A stretch of 64,000 nt of DNA from Dromaius novaehollandiae. Lineage: Eukaryota; Chordata; Aves; Casuariiformes; Dromaiidae. The stretch covers positions 5,649,501 through 5,713,500 of the forward strand of contig NC_088101.1 in assembly GCF_036370855.1 (NCBI RefSeq), written 5' to 3'. Positions 1 to 25,527 of the stretch are shown piece by piece; positions within the stretch are counted from its first letter, which is position 1, and every line of letters starts with the position of its first letter. The position numbers and the translations under genes are program-made. The notes below the pieces were generated by a model. It had not been told where the DNA came from, made no database searches, and saw nothing but the letters and a program-made list of their open reading frames with translations.

Positions 1-1343
1 TACCATAGAGCAAGTTGAAAACAAGTAGTTGTATGGTGAAGAGGAACTTTTGCATTTCATGCAGTTTGGACAGTAGGAGCCATGCTCCACACTATTTGAA
101 CTTTCTGAAATTCTCAGAAACTAAGGACTAGCTGCAATATTTTTTCTGCAAAACACTGGGCAGGATATCATATAAAAGAGAAGGATGGGAGTTTTTATTC
201 CTTTTAAAAAAGAAAAAAACATTCCTCCATCCTCCCCTCTCCTCCCACAATGAAATTAGATACCATAAAAAATAATAAAGTGACAGAAGACTGGTCCCTG
301 CATGACTTGAGAGTCCCTCTATGAATGGCTGCAACTTTAGCAACTATCTCAGGCTTAGCAGGATTGGCTGGCCTGACAGCAATCCTGCAAAGATAATGCT
401 ATATGGTTCACTTCACGTACTGAACCATCAACATGTCAAGCTACGTACGTGTCTAAAACCCTATGACACCTAGGCCCCTGTAAATGAATAAAGCTAATTA
501 GGAAGAAATTGGTGTTAAATGCAATTGCAGCTGGCAAAGGAATCTAAATGAAGAGACACCAGGTCACGTGAGTACCTGTGGGAATAAGGGCAGCCCTGTA
601 GCTTGATTCAAAAGCCGTTCATCAGACATACACACACACACCAGCCCTGCTTTTGAAGTGAATTCTGTACACATGGTGTGTGCACTTGTGTCTACCAATC
701 AGACTGAGATGCAATTTCTGCAAGCTCACCCTTTCCATCCATTTGCTTGATGGCTCCAAGGCCCTAGAACAAACACGTCACTTAAAAGAACAGAACATAC
801 TTATGCAAAACTTTGCAGACGTCAGCTTTATGTAAGGTATCATCTCAAAGCCACCAATTTTCCCTATGAGTTGCTACCAGAATGGCTATACCTCCACCCT
901 GTGTTATGCTCAGGGCCTCTCTAAGCCAGATCAGTCTTTGACTGCCCCAAGATATGTTCTGTTCTGACAGCTATTGCTTGTACTTCTCCCTTTGGCATCT
1001 CATTTGTTATTCTTCTAGGCTGTCTTTTCTACGATGTGGTAAAACGCTCTTTTAAAGAGAGCCATTCTCTTGCAGACTAACCTCATCAGGTTGTTACACA
1101 CTGTTGGACGGAGAGATTCCTGAAGAGCCTGACCATGCTGTAGCAGGTACTGAGGTTGGGGACACTATTAGCAGAACTCCTTTGCACCAGCCTAAAACTT
1201 TGTAACCATTTTACTGTTGGCATGACAGGTGTGAATAAATTTTTACAGACAATTTTTTTTTTTTTTTTAAAGAAAACAGACAAGTCTCTTCCACAGTAGC
1301 ATTTTCCTTGACCAGCCATATGTAACGTGCATCTTAATCACTG
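1..1343. other. RCHY1 3' UTR and downstream flank
   Basis: No coding exon is recognisable here. The stretch lies immediately 3' of the RCHY1 stop codon on the minus strand, so part of it should be 3' UTR. It is AT-rich and contains a T run at 1,253-1,268 and a short CA repeat near 630-642. The translations in this interval are short and resemble no family I know. Where the transcript ends is uncertain. Confidence 0.5.
194..199 (-). terminator. candidate poly(A) signal of RCHY1
   Basis: The minus strand reads AATAAA here. It is the first canonical hexamer I found downstream of the RCHY1 stop codon and would give a 3' UTR of about 1.15 kb. Variant hexamers closer to the stop cannot be excluded. 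Confidence 0.3.
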
Positions 1344-4300
1344 CTACTCCAAAGTCAGCCTGCATTTTCCATCTTGGGCAGTATTGTATGATTCACAGTT
1401 TGTACATTTCATGCCTAGGAGATGGAACTGCACTGTAGACCGGGCACTGCAATCATTACAAAGGATCTACGCACATACGAGAGAGAGAGAGGCTTTAGGC
1501 TTTAGCATCAACAGGACACTCAACAATACATGACAAGTATGCTTTCAGCAACCACAGAACTGGTTTGCAATCAGCGCACAAAGCAGGAAATACTTTTTTT
1601 CTAAAGACAGCCAGGTGTCTCAGCAGAGGAGTATACAGGGCAGATTTAACTTTTCATTTTGCAACTACCAGGATCACCTAGCACATACAAGGAGCATATG
1701 CTTTTAGTATGGCACACGGACTCCTTGCATGGGTCAGGTAAACACCAGCTTTAGCTTTTGCTTTTTCTGATGGAAGAAAAGATCAGGGAAACCCTCAGAT
1801 AAAAATGAGATGGGATTAACAAGAGCTAGCATTAAGCCAGTCTGCTAGACAAGACAGACAGTGAATGTTCTCAAAATAGGCAGTAAAGCAATTTTTTGAA
1901 ATACCCTGACTCAAAAGAGTAGGGAGGATGGGTTGTCTGAACCATACTAACAGATGCAACCAGAACACTAGATGATCAAAACTGTGTAATTCAGTCTTAC
2001 TAGCAAACAGCATCCAGTTTCAGAGTTCTGGGTTACCGCAGAAAAACAGAAAGAGAAAACATAAGAAGTCTCTATTTGCTAGCCTTGCACATATTAATAG
2101 CTGAATATTTTTGCTGAAAAAACAGCATGTTTATTCTGAAATCTGAAGTTCCAAGCTCTTAAAAAAAACAAACAAAAAAACCAAAAAAACCCCACACTTT
2201 TGTTCTTTGCTATGACAGCACCTAGTACAGTGCTGCTTGAGAAAGCAAAATACTTCCAGAGACTAAGCCATTTCCCCCCCCCATATGATACTATACCACT
2301 AAGATGTTGGATCTTGTGGGGTTTTTTTGTTTGTTTGCTGGCTTTGGGTCTTTTTAAGCCCCCTCCCTTCCATTTTTTAATTAGTAAATGAATACCATAA
2401 ACCTGCACAAGAAATTTTTTTTTTTTAAATCATATCCCAACAGTCACTTAAATTTCTGACCCAGGGCAAGTTTCTGGTGCCCTCTACTGCCCATAATGGA
2501 AAGGTACCGATCTGCCAAAAAGAGTCATCGGTGCAAGTTTCATCACTTACCTCCACCATCATGTTCTGATACTCTGTGGGCATAGGCGTCTGTGCTACTT
2601 CGTCATCCAGCTGACGCCAGTACCTTGTCATATCTAAAGCCGAGTGCATGCACAAAGGACATCTGTAACCTCTGGCAAAAAGATGGGGGGGAAAAAAGTC
2701 TAATTCAGAAGATGGAGTGGGGCCATGGAATAAGTCCATTCAGAAGGACAGGTTTCTTATCAGAACAGTCAAGGAGAAATAAAATGAATGGGAAAGTCCT
2801 GCAGAAGATGTGGGAATTAAAAGCCCCTTTTCCCTATAGGACTTGCCTTTAAGATAACGGGTACTGGATTGGCATCATGATCTTTGCCTCTCTAAGTAAT
2901 CTGCCTAGATTTCTACAATGTTAAAATAAGGATTAGAAATACTTACTCCTTTAACATGTCCTCGTAACATGTTCTGAAAAGAAAACACAATGAGTTCAGT
3001 AAGAAAAGTGAAATTACTGACCAGTAACCCATTTGGACAGAAAGGAGGAGAAAAGCAGAGAGATACCCCCAAAGCAGAAGTCAAAAATATTCTGAGTTAA
3101 AGTGGAAAGGCGGCCTCCCAGCAAAACCATTTGGTATTTAGACAAAACCATGAGACAAGCACATTTAATTCCATTCTAATGTCTTCAAAAGAAACATGAA
3201 AGAACATAAAACAGTATTTGTTCAGTTAAAGTTTGCTGAAAAAATGGGCTGTAATGCATCACAAGGTAACTTTAAGATGGAGAGGAATCAAAGGAAGATT
3301 CAGTTTGGGGAGGCTTAACATTGTCAAACATGGAGACTCAATTTAGCACACAGAGACAACAGAGAAAACCAAGAGAGACAACAAAGCAACAAAAAGCTGT
3401 TTCTGTAGGACACCACACAAAGGGAGAATGTCATGTCAAAGCTACACTGGGAGCAGGATGGAAGGGAAGTGCATGGCCTTCTTTTAATTACTCCTCCAAA
3501 GGCACCCAGTGATGTGTATCACCACACCATAAAATCCTGATAGAGTGGGCAGCTTTTGTAGAGAAACAAAGCATTCAGTGCTCCTGGTGGCTGTCTAAGG
3601 AAAAAAATTTAAGACTTAATGGATGAACTGGCACCAACCTCTTAAAACCATTCCGCAACTGCTTTCTGCACCAAGGAGAGATTTCTCTATAGGATTCTTT
3701 AGATTTAAGAAGTAACAGAAGGAAATTCAACATGGGAAAAATCAAAATAAGCAGTAAATAGGCCCCTCCACCAACAAGATTTATTGGACTTTGGAAGAAA
3801 GTACTTTCTGGTGAAATAGAGGTTATCCCCTACTACATGCCTCCCTTAGAAACCAGCAGTGATAACACAGGACAACCAGGCCTGTAGCAGTGCTGAGAAT
3901 ACAGCACATGCAGTGCAGCAGGTACTCTTAACACCCAAACACTTGCAGTATTTACCTGTGAAGAAGGTGACCACATGGCAGAACATGAGCTCCAACACGA
4001 GACGTGTGAATATCCTGTTTCAAGACAAATAGTAGACAAAAGGCACAAAAGAAGTGTTAACTACAAACACAGTAAGAAGTACAACCAAACACAATTTTCA
4101 GAGTTGAACAGAAGTAGCTCACCTCCAAACATATTGGACAATCCTGCCTGGAGACGTTCTCTATGCACTTTGCAAAAACAAAGAAAAATTATTCTACTGC
4201 CCACATAGCTACATTTTTTAAGTCTAAAATTCCTATAGCCAAGTATAATAATAATAATAATAATAAACCCCAATGATATACAAGAAATTGTTTCCAGGAC

Positions 4301-5621
4301 TCCCACAACAATAAGTAGCCTAGCTCTTTCTACACTGCAGCAGAAGCAGCAGCCCAAACTGATACATTGCTCTCTGCATCTGCAGTCAATGACTTTTAAA
4401 AGTACAGTGGAACGTGACTGAGATGTATATATCCTGTAAATTAAATTGCAAGCAAAGCCCATCCAGAGGTATTCCATGTCACCATTCAGGACAGATGTAT
4501 TTAGAAAAACAGGAAAGAGCCTGCCACTTTCCCTATCTGTATAGCCTTAGATCAGTTGGAGGCACTTCTGATTGCAGGAAAACTGTTTTTTTTAAAGGTA
4601 ACAAAGTGGTATATTCTCACCTTGTGCTTTCCTCGAAGACTCAAGCTTAGGCATAAATTACATTTTGAACAGTGGAAGAAATCTTCCTTTGGACCAATCC
4701 TAAGGAGATAAGGCCCGGTCAAGAACAGCTTAGTACTTGCTGCACACCTGTTTTATTTTCTACCCAAACACTCTCTGAGCAACAGATGCCTATTCCCAAG
4801 TCATCTACAGAAGAGTTATAATTCATATAAACATATTCTCATTCTTCGCAATATTTTGCCATGACTGAAGTAAAACACAGGTCTGTTTAAACTGAGAACA
4901 ACAAGCGCAAGGCTCTCCCAAGCCGAGCCCACCGCGACTGCTTGCTCGCAGGAGGCACCCGACGGCAACAGCCCACGGCCGTACACAGGCGCCGGGCTCC
5001 GAAAAGCCGGTTTTGGCCCTCTTTCGCCCGGGAGCAGCGCGCCCGCACCTGCAAATGCCGCACTCGGCGCAGTGGTACTGTTTCTTGTCGCGGTCGAACA
5101 GGTGGCAGATGCCGCAGTAGTACTCCCCGAAGAGGCTGTGGCAGCTCTCGCAGCTCTGCTGCGCCTGCCGCCGACGCGCCGGCCCGGGGAGGAGAAGAGA
5201 GAGGAAGGGAGAAGGGACGACCGTTAGGCACGCGGCGACGCCACCGCCCAAAATGGCGCCCGCGCCCCCACCCCCAACATGGCGGCCCCCGCGCCCCCAA
5301 CATGGCAGCCTCCGCACCACCCCCGCCCCGGCCGTGCCCACCTTCTGCAGGCGGCGGCAGCGGGCACACTGCACCTCGGCCACGCGGAAGCGGTCCAGTC
5401 GGTGGCCCTCGGCGCCGTCGTGGCACAGCCGGCAGGCGTACAGCTTCCCACAGCACGGTGCCTGCAACGGGACGGGACACCTCAGCGGCAGCACCCTACC
5501 CTCCACGGCCGCCACTGCGCCCTCGACCGCGGCAGCCGCCTGCCCGCCAGCCGCGCTGCCTCACCCGGAGCAGGCAGCCACGGCGGTAGTGCTCGCAACC
5601 CTCCTCTCCGCCCGCCGCCAT
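1344..5621 (-). CDS. RCHY1: RCHY1 (PIRH2), RING finger and CHY zinc finger E3 ubiquitin ligase
   Basis: This is a RING-type E3 ubiquitin ligase; the mammalian protein targets p53 among others. Coding exons on the minus strand: 5565-5621, 5342-5461, 5049-5164, 4621-4699, 4123-4167, 3956-4014, 2947-2973, 2551-2671, 1344-1466. They sum to 747 nt, 248 residues plus stop (human 261), all with GT/AG borders and matching phases. The start MAAGGEEGCEHYRRGC matches the family's CHY-finger start. CHY and CTCHY zinc fingers cover roughly residues 9-125 (APCCGKLYACRLCHD, LFGEYYCGICHLFD). The RING cysteine/histidine set is C134, C137, C153, H155, H158, C161, C172, C175, and a C-terminal zinc ribbon has C211, C214, C229, C232. 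The seventh exon is only 27 nt. The N-terminus is shorter than human and the C-terminus diverges after SYNTAQ. The gene looks intact and starts inside a CpG island. Confidence 0.95.
4245..4266. repeat. (TAA)n microsatellite in RCHY1 intron
   Basis: About seven tandem TAA units lie in the intron between coding exons 4 and 5 of RCHY1. They are simple sequence with no apparent function. Confidence 0.9.
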
Positions 5622-5760
5622 GGCCGCGCAACGCCGCTCCCCGCCCCGCCCCGGGGCAGGGCCGCCGCTCGCCCCGCCCCCCCGCTTCCGCCGCCACTTC
5701 CGTCCGGGGGGGGGGGTAGGAAACGAGCCCTGCGCTTGCGCACAGCGCTCCTGGGCTTCT
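5030..5760. promoter_or_regulatory. CpG island promoter of RCHY1
   Basis: A block dense in G, C and CpG covers RCHY1 coding exons 1-3 and the sequence upstream of the start codon at 5,621; it includes an 11-G run at 5,706-5,716. It ends abruptly at an AT/CA microsatellite near 5,770. In mammals this island is a shared promoter with THAP6 on the opposite strand, but I see no plus-strand THAP6 exon beside it. Confidence 0.75.
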
Positions 5761-5769
5761 GAACGCTGG

Positions 5770-6150
5770 GGGTGTGCGTAGGTATGTGATATATACATAT
5801 ATAGTCTGTGTGCATATGTGGCGGGGTAAAAACATACATATACCCGCACAGCATATACGTGGAGCTATTTATATATATATGGGTGGGTGTATAGATATTG
5901 TATGTGTATATAGATACACACACATAGTATGTAAGTGGGTCTCTATGTATATATATACACACACATTCACATAGTTTGTAGGTGGGTCTTTATATATCTC
6001 TCTGTACTATGTATATAGAGGTGGGTATGTTATGCATATACACACCATGTGTGGATATATACATATTCACAACATGCTTTATATCTGCACACATATGTAT
6101 CTCTATATATGTGAGCACCCTAATATAGATGCAAATCTGTGCATATACCC
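5770..6150. repeat. AT/CA-rich compound microsatellite upstream of RCHY1
   Basis: About 380 bp of degenerate TATATA, CACACA and TGTGTA runs begin within about 150 bp of the RCHY1 start codon. Short open frames on both strands here are compositional artefacts (MYIYTH-like translations). Confidence 0.9.
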
Positions 6151-7183
6151 AGAGGCACAGGCAGCCACAGCCCTTGTCCAAAATGAGCCTCCTCGTGCCC
6201 TCACCTATTCTAGAAGCAAAGAAGAAGGTTTGGGGGAAAAGGCCAGTCGAAGGCTCTCCTCAGACTGACAAGATTTCAGACTTCCTTTGCTGTGGCACTT
6301 GAGCCCAGACAACTGCCGGCTTCCTGTAGGGCCTCAGGCAGCAGCGTAGAAGCGTGATAAATGTATTTCTGACAAGCAAAGGAGCAGGGATTCATGGCAA
6401 ACACTCCCATGAAAACCCTCCCAGCAGCATAACCACCACAAACAGTGACCTGTGCTTTTCAGACTTAGCTTTTTAAATCATGATCTTTTAGGCAGGCCTT
6501 AGCCACTGAAAAATAAGATAAAAAATACTTTGAGTAAACCCCCAGTTTCTGGCTCCAGGGTCCCAGTTCCCTTATCTGAAAGGAACAGCTTTGGTCCATG
6601 CAGGAGAACAAGTCAAGCTTTCTGTTATCTCATAAGGCAAGAGAATTGTAAAGCCCACTGCTTCTTAGAAATGCAATTCTGGGGCTATGGACATGCTAAA
6701 GTTCTTTTAAGTTTGGCATCTTATTCCAAAAGCTAGAAGCGTAGGTCTGCCACAGAGTGTTGTGAGGAGGTAGGAGCTCTACAGAGCTCCCCCAGTCAGG
6801 GAGACTATCAGAGTGTGTTTCCTTAAGGCTGTTTTAAAGGGGTTTCAGAGCATGTTTGCTTTTTATTTTTGCCATAGGCGCACTAAATCTGCTTATCGCA
6901 GTGCTAACTGTGCACAGCCCTCTTATTGCACAGAGTGGAAGACAGAAGCACGCATTTTTCTAAAAAATATAAACCCGGTATATGAATACAGCATGTAGGA
7001 CATTTAATGACAAAGCTGCTACTCAAAGTAAATCAACTCATCTATAATTATTAACAGTTTTTAGTTTGAGTCTAGTGTTAGTGCACTTATGAAACTATGG
7101 AGTCTGCAAAAACAATACAGAGCAATAGTGGTCGATTTCTGCTACACATTGTTTCAGCAGTAAGCAGCAGCAATTTGTAATAA
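6151..7183. other. intergenic, no gene seen
   Basis: Unique-looking AT-rich sequence between the microsatellite and the CR1 fragment. THAP6 and ODAPH would lie in this general interval in mammals. No THAP zinc-finger motif or other coding similarity is visible on either strand. Confidence 0.5.
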
Positions 7184-7485
7184 TCACAGAATAGTTGGGG
7201 TTGGAAGGCACCTCTGGTCCAACCCCCTGCTCAAGCAGGGTCACCTAGAGCAGGTTGCTCAGGACCATGTCCAGTTGGGTTTTGAATATCTCCAAGAATG
7301 GAGACTCCACAACCACTCTGAGCAACCTGTTCCAGTGTCAACCACTTTCAAAGTAGTGGGTTTTTTTGGCTTTGCCCTGCCCCCCCCCCCATTCAGAGAG
7401 GATTTCCTGTATTTCAATTTGTGCCTATTGCCTCTCGTCCTGTCGCTTGGCACCACTGACAAGAGCCTGGCTCAATCTTTACATC
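7184..7485 (-). mobile_element. CR1 LINE, 5'-truncated 3' end
   Basis: On the plus strand this begins with the reverse complement of a CR1 terminus (TCACAGAATAGTTGGGGTTGG) and continues through the familiar CR1 3' segment about groups of words such as GGTCCAACCCCCTGCTCAAG and CCTGTTCCAGTG, so the element is on the minus strand. Only about 300 bp remain, as expected for a 5'-truncated CR1 insertion, and an expanded C run sits inside it near 7,381. CR1 is the dominant bird LINE, which supports an avian source. Confidence 0.88.
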
Positions 7486-7775
7486 TAATCATCATTTGCT
7501 CTTTGATGTGTCTCATTTTCTTGATTTCTTTTTTCCCCAAGGACCTTGGGCATCTAAAATGACATAGGGAAGAGGAACCTGCAGATGGCTGCAAAACAAT
7601 CAAATCTCAGCTGTTAAATGAAAACTGATCCCAAAGTCCTGTCTGTTTTTCAATGCAAGCAATGCCACCAGCACAAATAAGCAGATATAACACCAAGCTT
7701 GAATCCAGAGAAGTCAGCACATCTTACATTTGCAAATACACATTAGCAGCCAAGAGTTTAGAATTTGAATATCCT
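7486..7775. other. intergenic, nothing recognisable
   Basis: Short AT-rich unique sequence between the CR1 fragment and the presumed 3' end of CDKL2. No gene or repeat was recognised. Confidence 0.4.
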
Positions 7776-7781
7776 TTTATT
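7776..7781 (-). terminator. candidate poly(A) signal of CDKL2
   Basis: The minus strand reads AATAAA here, followed by AT-rich sequence. If used, the CDKL2 3' UTR would extend about 2.8 kb past the stop at 10,617. It is the candidate I favour, but other hexamers between 8 and 10.6 kb were not searched exhaustively. Confidence 0.35.
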
Positions 7782-10616
7782 TACAAAATATAGATGTACG
7801 TGTCAGAACATAGCATAGCCACAAAGCTCTAAATTTGATGACATCCACACTGCCATGATACACTGATGGGAAAGGCCCTACTTTGTGGAAAGACAACACA
7901 GTTCCAAAGCTAATTGCACCAGACAGGGGTTTGAGCTGTGACAACAGCATTGAAGGGCTGAAAGCAATGTAGGGATACCATAGACTGACTAAAGTCAACT
8001 TGAGAACAGTTAAACAAACATGGTCTCATAACTGTCCAAAGGTAAGAGGAATCTGTTCTTTTTCTCCCCACACATCACTGTTGAGGTTCACAGTTACAGG
8101 TCCCATTTCTCCCAGATATACTTAAAAGGACGGATGAATTAAGTGAGTTACTAAGCATTCATCTGAAGCCATTTCACATGCAACTTGCACCACAGCTCAA
8201 TGTGTTATACTGATATTCTTCCTTCAGCATTAACAGGAGTCACACATTCACTCAAGTGCAGCCAGGCAACAGGCCCAGTTAAATGTCCAGAAGAGAACTG
8301 CTCAAAAGCTGGGGAGAGAATGCATCCAGGGAAAAGGAACCTAACACAACTTCACACGTGCTCCTGAGCATTAACAAGGGTTTCAAAGGAACCATTAGGA
8401 ACATTTACACATTTAATGTTATCTTTCTTCCACAAACATTTTCCATGGACATTTTTGCCAAGACAAAGATGCTTTCCAATACAGACCAGGTAGCCCACCA
8501 AAATATAACAAATTCAGCAGCTATCTGCTCTCTTTGAATAACACCCTCTCTCAAGAGAGCAGTGGTTAGACAAAAGAAAACCCGTCCTTCTTCAAAAATC
8601 CTCCAAGCCAGCTTCTGCCTGTCACACACCAACAACCACCATTCCTTTCTGAGCAACTTCAGTCAAGACCTGCCCCTAAGCCAGGAAATCAACATCTCAG
8701 GAACTGTTTTGCATGCAAGAAATCCAGCAGCAACAGCAATGAGAGCTCTGTCCTTGAACTGGATCTGAGCCACACCCCATGGCAGTCCACTGTGCTAACA
8801 AGAGAGTAAGGGATCCCACTCTCTCCTGCAGAAACTGTGCCGCATTAGCACCTGGAGTCTCAGCTGGACTGTTCCCAGTTTCAGCCACCTGCATCAAGAG
8901 GAGAAAGACAGGGTGACGTTACAGACAGACAAGAACAGGGGCACTGCATGCTGATATGCGTCCTTTACTTTTACTTAGTACACGTCCTTACCTCCCTAAA
9001 GCTGTGTTTCACAGATGAGCTAACTTTAGTAGCATTTCTTTTTCCTCATTTATATTGTCAGGATTGCTTCCCACCCCAGTGATTTTTCTTCTTCCTTCCC
9101 GATAGCACTAAGCTATTGCATCACTTGAATTTAAGTGCCAAAAACGCTCATATGGGTTAAGTGCCCATGCATTTGTACACAAGACTAAAAATAGATTTCA
9201 CAGCCAGCAGTTGCTCCCTCTCCTCGAAAAGAAGAATACAGGAGCCCAAATTATAAAACTACAATGCACAATTTGCACCCGCACATTAACAGTACTCCTA
9301 TGACATACAAATGGCTATCTGTAGCAAAACACTTAAGAACAGCTCCAGTGAAACCAGGTAAGGCCAGAGGGAGGCTGAAGTGCCTGGTGGTCTCTGAGGC
9401 CACAGTGAGAGTCACCCCAGGGCAGGTATGCGATCATGTCCAAGCCAGAGCACTAATTACAGTCCATCCATGCACAACACAGGGCTCCAACGGAGCCCGT
9501 GAGAATTTGGAGCACAGCCTCTGAGGACCCTTCCACAACACCTTGCCTCCTTCCACAACACCTTGCCTCCTTCCACTGCTCCCCCTTTATCCTCTCTAAC
9601 TTCTACTCCCTCTGCAAGGTGCAGTTCTTCTGTCCAGCCTCAGTGAGGTGAGCAAGACAGGTGCTTATGAGAATAAAAACCCTCTCAAAGCAAAGCACTG
9701 CAGTTCTCACTTTCAGGAGAAATTAGAGAAACTAACACATGCAACAGACTACCTGGAAGATGCTCAGCTATTACAGCAACAAGAGATCAATACCTCAACA
9801 GAAGAAACCCAGCCTTTTCTATGACTTTTCTTTCAAAGCCACCTACAGAACCACATTTCTTTTCATGGGCAAGGTGAGAGTCTACAAAAAAAAATAATCA
9901 CTTTTAACACTCACCTTAAAACAACCTAGAATATAGGATATAATTCTAAGTGAAAGTTCAGAGTGGTGGACTTCAAACTTCACACTTCAATCTTAAGACA
10001 TCTACTACAGTCAGGACTTCTCCTAAGCCTCCTTTTCCCCCAGACCCCTACCTCATGCTTAGAGAGCACTGAGCTACCAACAGGTAAACTAATACATTTT
10101 AACAAAGTTAAACTGCATGACATAGTTATTAGAAGTTTTCCATGCTGTTAAACTTAACAGCCTCCCCCCAAATGCTTTTCTCCCTTTTGCAAGTCCATTT
10201 TCTGTGGTGCACTTAACAGTGCTATGCATGCAACCCATTCCTTCACCCCTCACATGCAGCCAGCCAGTTTCCCTTCTTAGTCACTCCATCAGCTTCCTTA
10301 ACCTCCAAATCCATGAGGTGATTATTTCCCAACACCAGTGTCCAACACTTCAGCTCAGGCAAATCATTTACTTGCCCTGAAACGTGCCACAGCACATTTC
10401 AGAATCAGGGAAGAGTTGTGTGCTGCCCTCTGTAGAAAGCCTGTCCTAGCCAGGTATCCTTGACCCAGAGTGTGAGGCATAAAAAAATACTTCCAGTGCA
10501 ACTCCCCACTAGCATGAGCATTCATCAATTGATCCATTTGAAAGAAACTAGAAGGCTAAGATGTAGAAATTAAAGCCTACCTTTTAGTGGCAGGTGTAAT
10601 CCCATTCTCCTTCAGG
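7782..10616 (-). other. probable CDKL2 3' UTR or 3' intron
   Basis: No coding similarity is seen. A possible splice donor follows the stop codon of CDKL2 (GTAGGC just below 10,579), so the last coding exon may be spliced to further non-coding sequence. A 20-bp unit is duplicated exactly in tandem at 9,531-9,550 and 9,551-9,570. Confidence 0.4.
9531..9570. repeat. exact 20-bp tandem duplication
   Basis: The 20-bp unit TTCCACAACACCTTGCCTCC occurs twice head to tail, followed by a partial third start (TTCCAC). Confidence 0.95.
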
Positions 10617-24600
<13,984 letters not shown>

Positions 24601-24632
24601 TCTGGCAGCGGGGGTGTGCGGCGTGAGGCGCC

Positions 24633-24715
24633 GTGGGGGGGGGGCTGGGGAGGCTCGTGGGGGGGGGGCTGGGGAGGCTCGTGGGGAGGGGGGTGGTCGG
24701 CTGCGGGAGGCTCGT
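24633..24715 (+). repeat. G-rich 24-bp direct repeats, potential G-quadruplex
   Basis: A 24-bp unit with ten-G and four-G runs ending in AGGCTC occurs exactly twice (24,633-24,656 and 24,657-24,680), followed by a degenerate third copy. The plus strand has several G tracts within short loops, the standard requirement for a quadruplex. Confidence 0.85.
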
Positions 24716-25527
24716 TTTCCCCGAGAAATGAGGCTACCAGGCACGCTTCTGGCGGGGCGGGGGATTGCTGTGAAAACTGCATAGTTGAGGCAGCGAGTCT
24801 GGGTTTTCCTTCCAGGCTTGTTCAATATCAGAAAGGGAACGTCTTGCAAACATTCCTAAGGCAGTTTGGTGTCTTGCAATTGCCTGTGATTGCAAGCAGG
24901 TGTGAATTGTGAGGTGTCCTGGGACTTGCTCTGAACAAAGCTTTTGTGGGGGACATAGCAGCAGTAGGAAAAACAGGAAAACACAGCCAAAATGTCTTTG
25001 AAGGTGAGGGTTTTCCGAGTCCTACAGAGGAAGGTTATAGTCTGTCTATAGTTACTCCTTGCTCTAATTTGTAAGGGAGTGAAATGTGCTAAACATAAAT
25101 GAATAGAGGAAGAACCAGACTTGGTGTGTTTGCTCTGCAGCTCCATAGGGGATGGGGCTGAGCGTGTCCCTGCAGAGCACAGCACTGGGAGCAGGTTGTG
25201 GAGCTGAGGAAGAGACTGGAGGCCGGTCTCATCCCTGCTGCTGCCTGGGCTGTCCGTGGTGCTGCTCTCGCCTGGCTGCCCTGGTCCTCCCTCTGTGCCG
25301 TGGCCATGGAGGTGAGGAGTTCCCTGGCACAGGACTTCTCTCTCTCCCAAGGTGTTACAGCACCCGGCACAAAGGGGCCCTGGATTTAACTAACAGCCTC
25401 TTCAAGCAAAGGGAGGCAATGTTAATCTGCTCTTCTTTTTTTACTTTCCAGCTGGCTTTTTAAGGTCTTCAAATCCTCGAGGAGGGCTTAGGCACAGTAA
25501 TTCATCTCTCAGGATGTCGGATCACTG
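24716..25527. other. spacer between CDKL2 promoter and duplicated segment
   Basis: No coding similarity or repeat family was recognised. Synteny would place G3BP2 beyond CDKL2, but none of its exons is visible here or later. The segment ends at the left border of the duplicated block. Confidence 0.45.

Noticed and set aside
4823-5589. Several long frames on both strands in the RCHY1 CpG island
   Set aside because: They reflect GC-rich composition. Only the three short minus-strand exons there match RCHY1.
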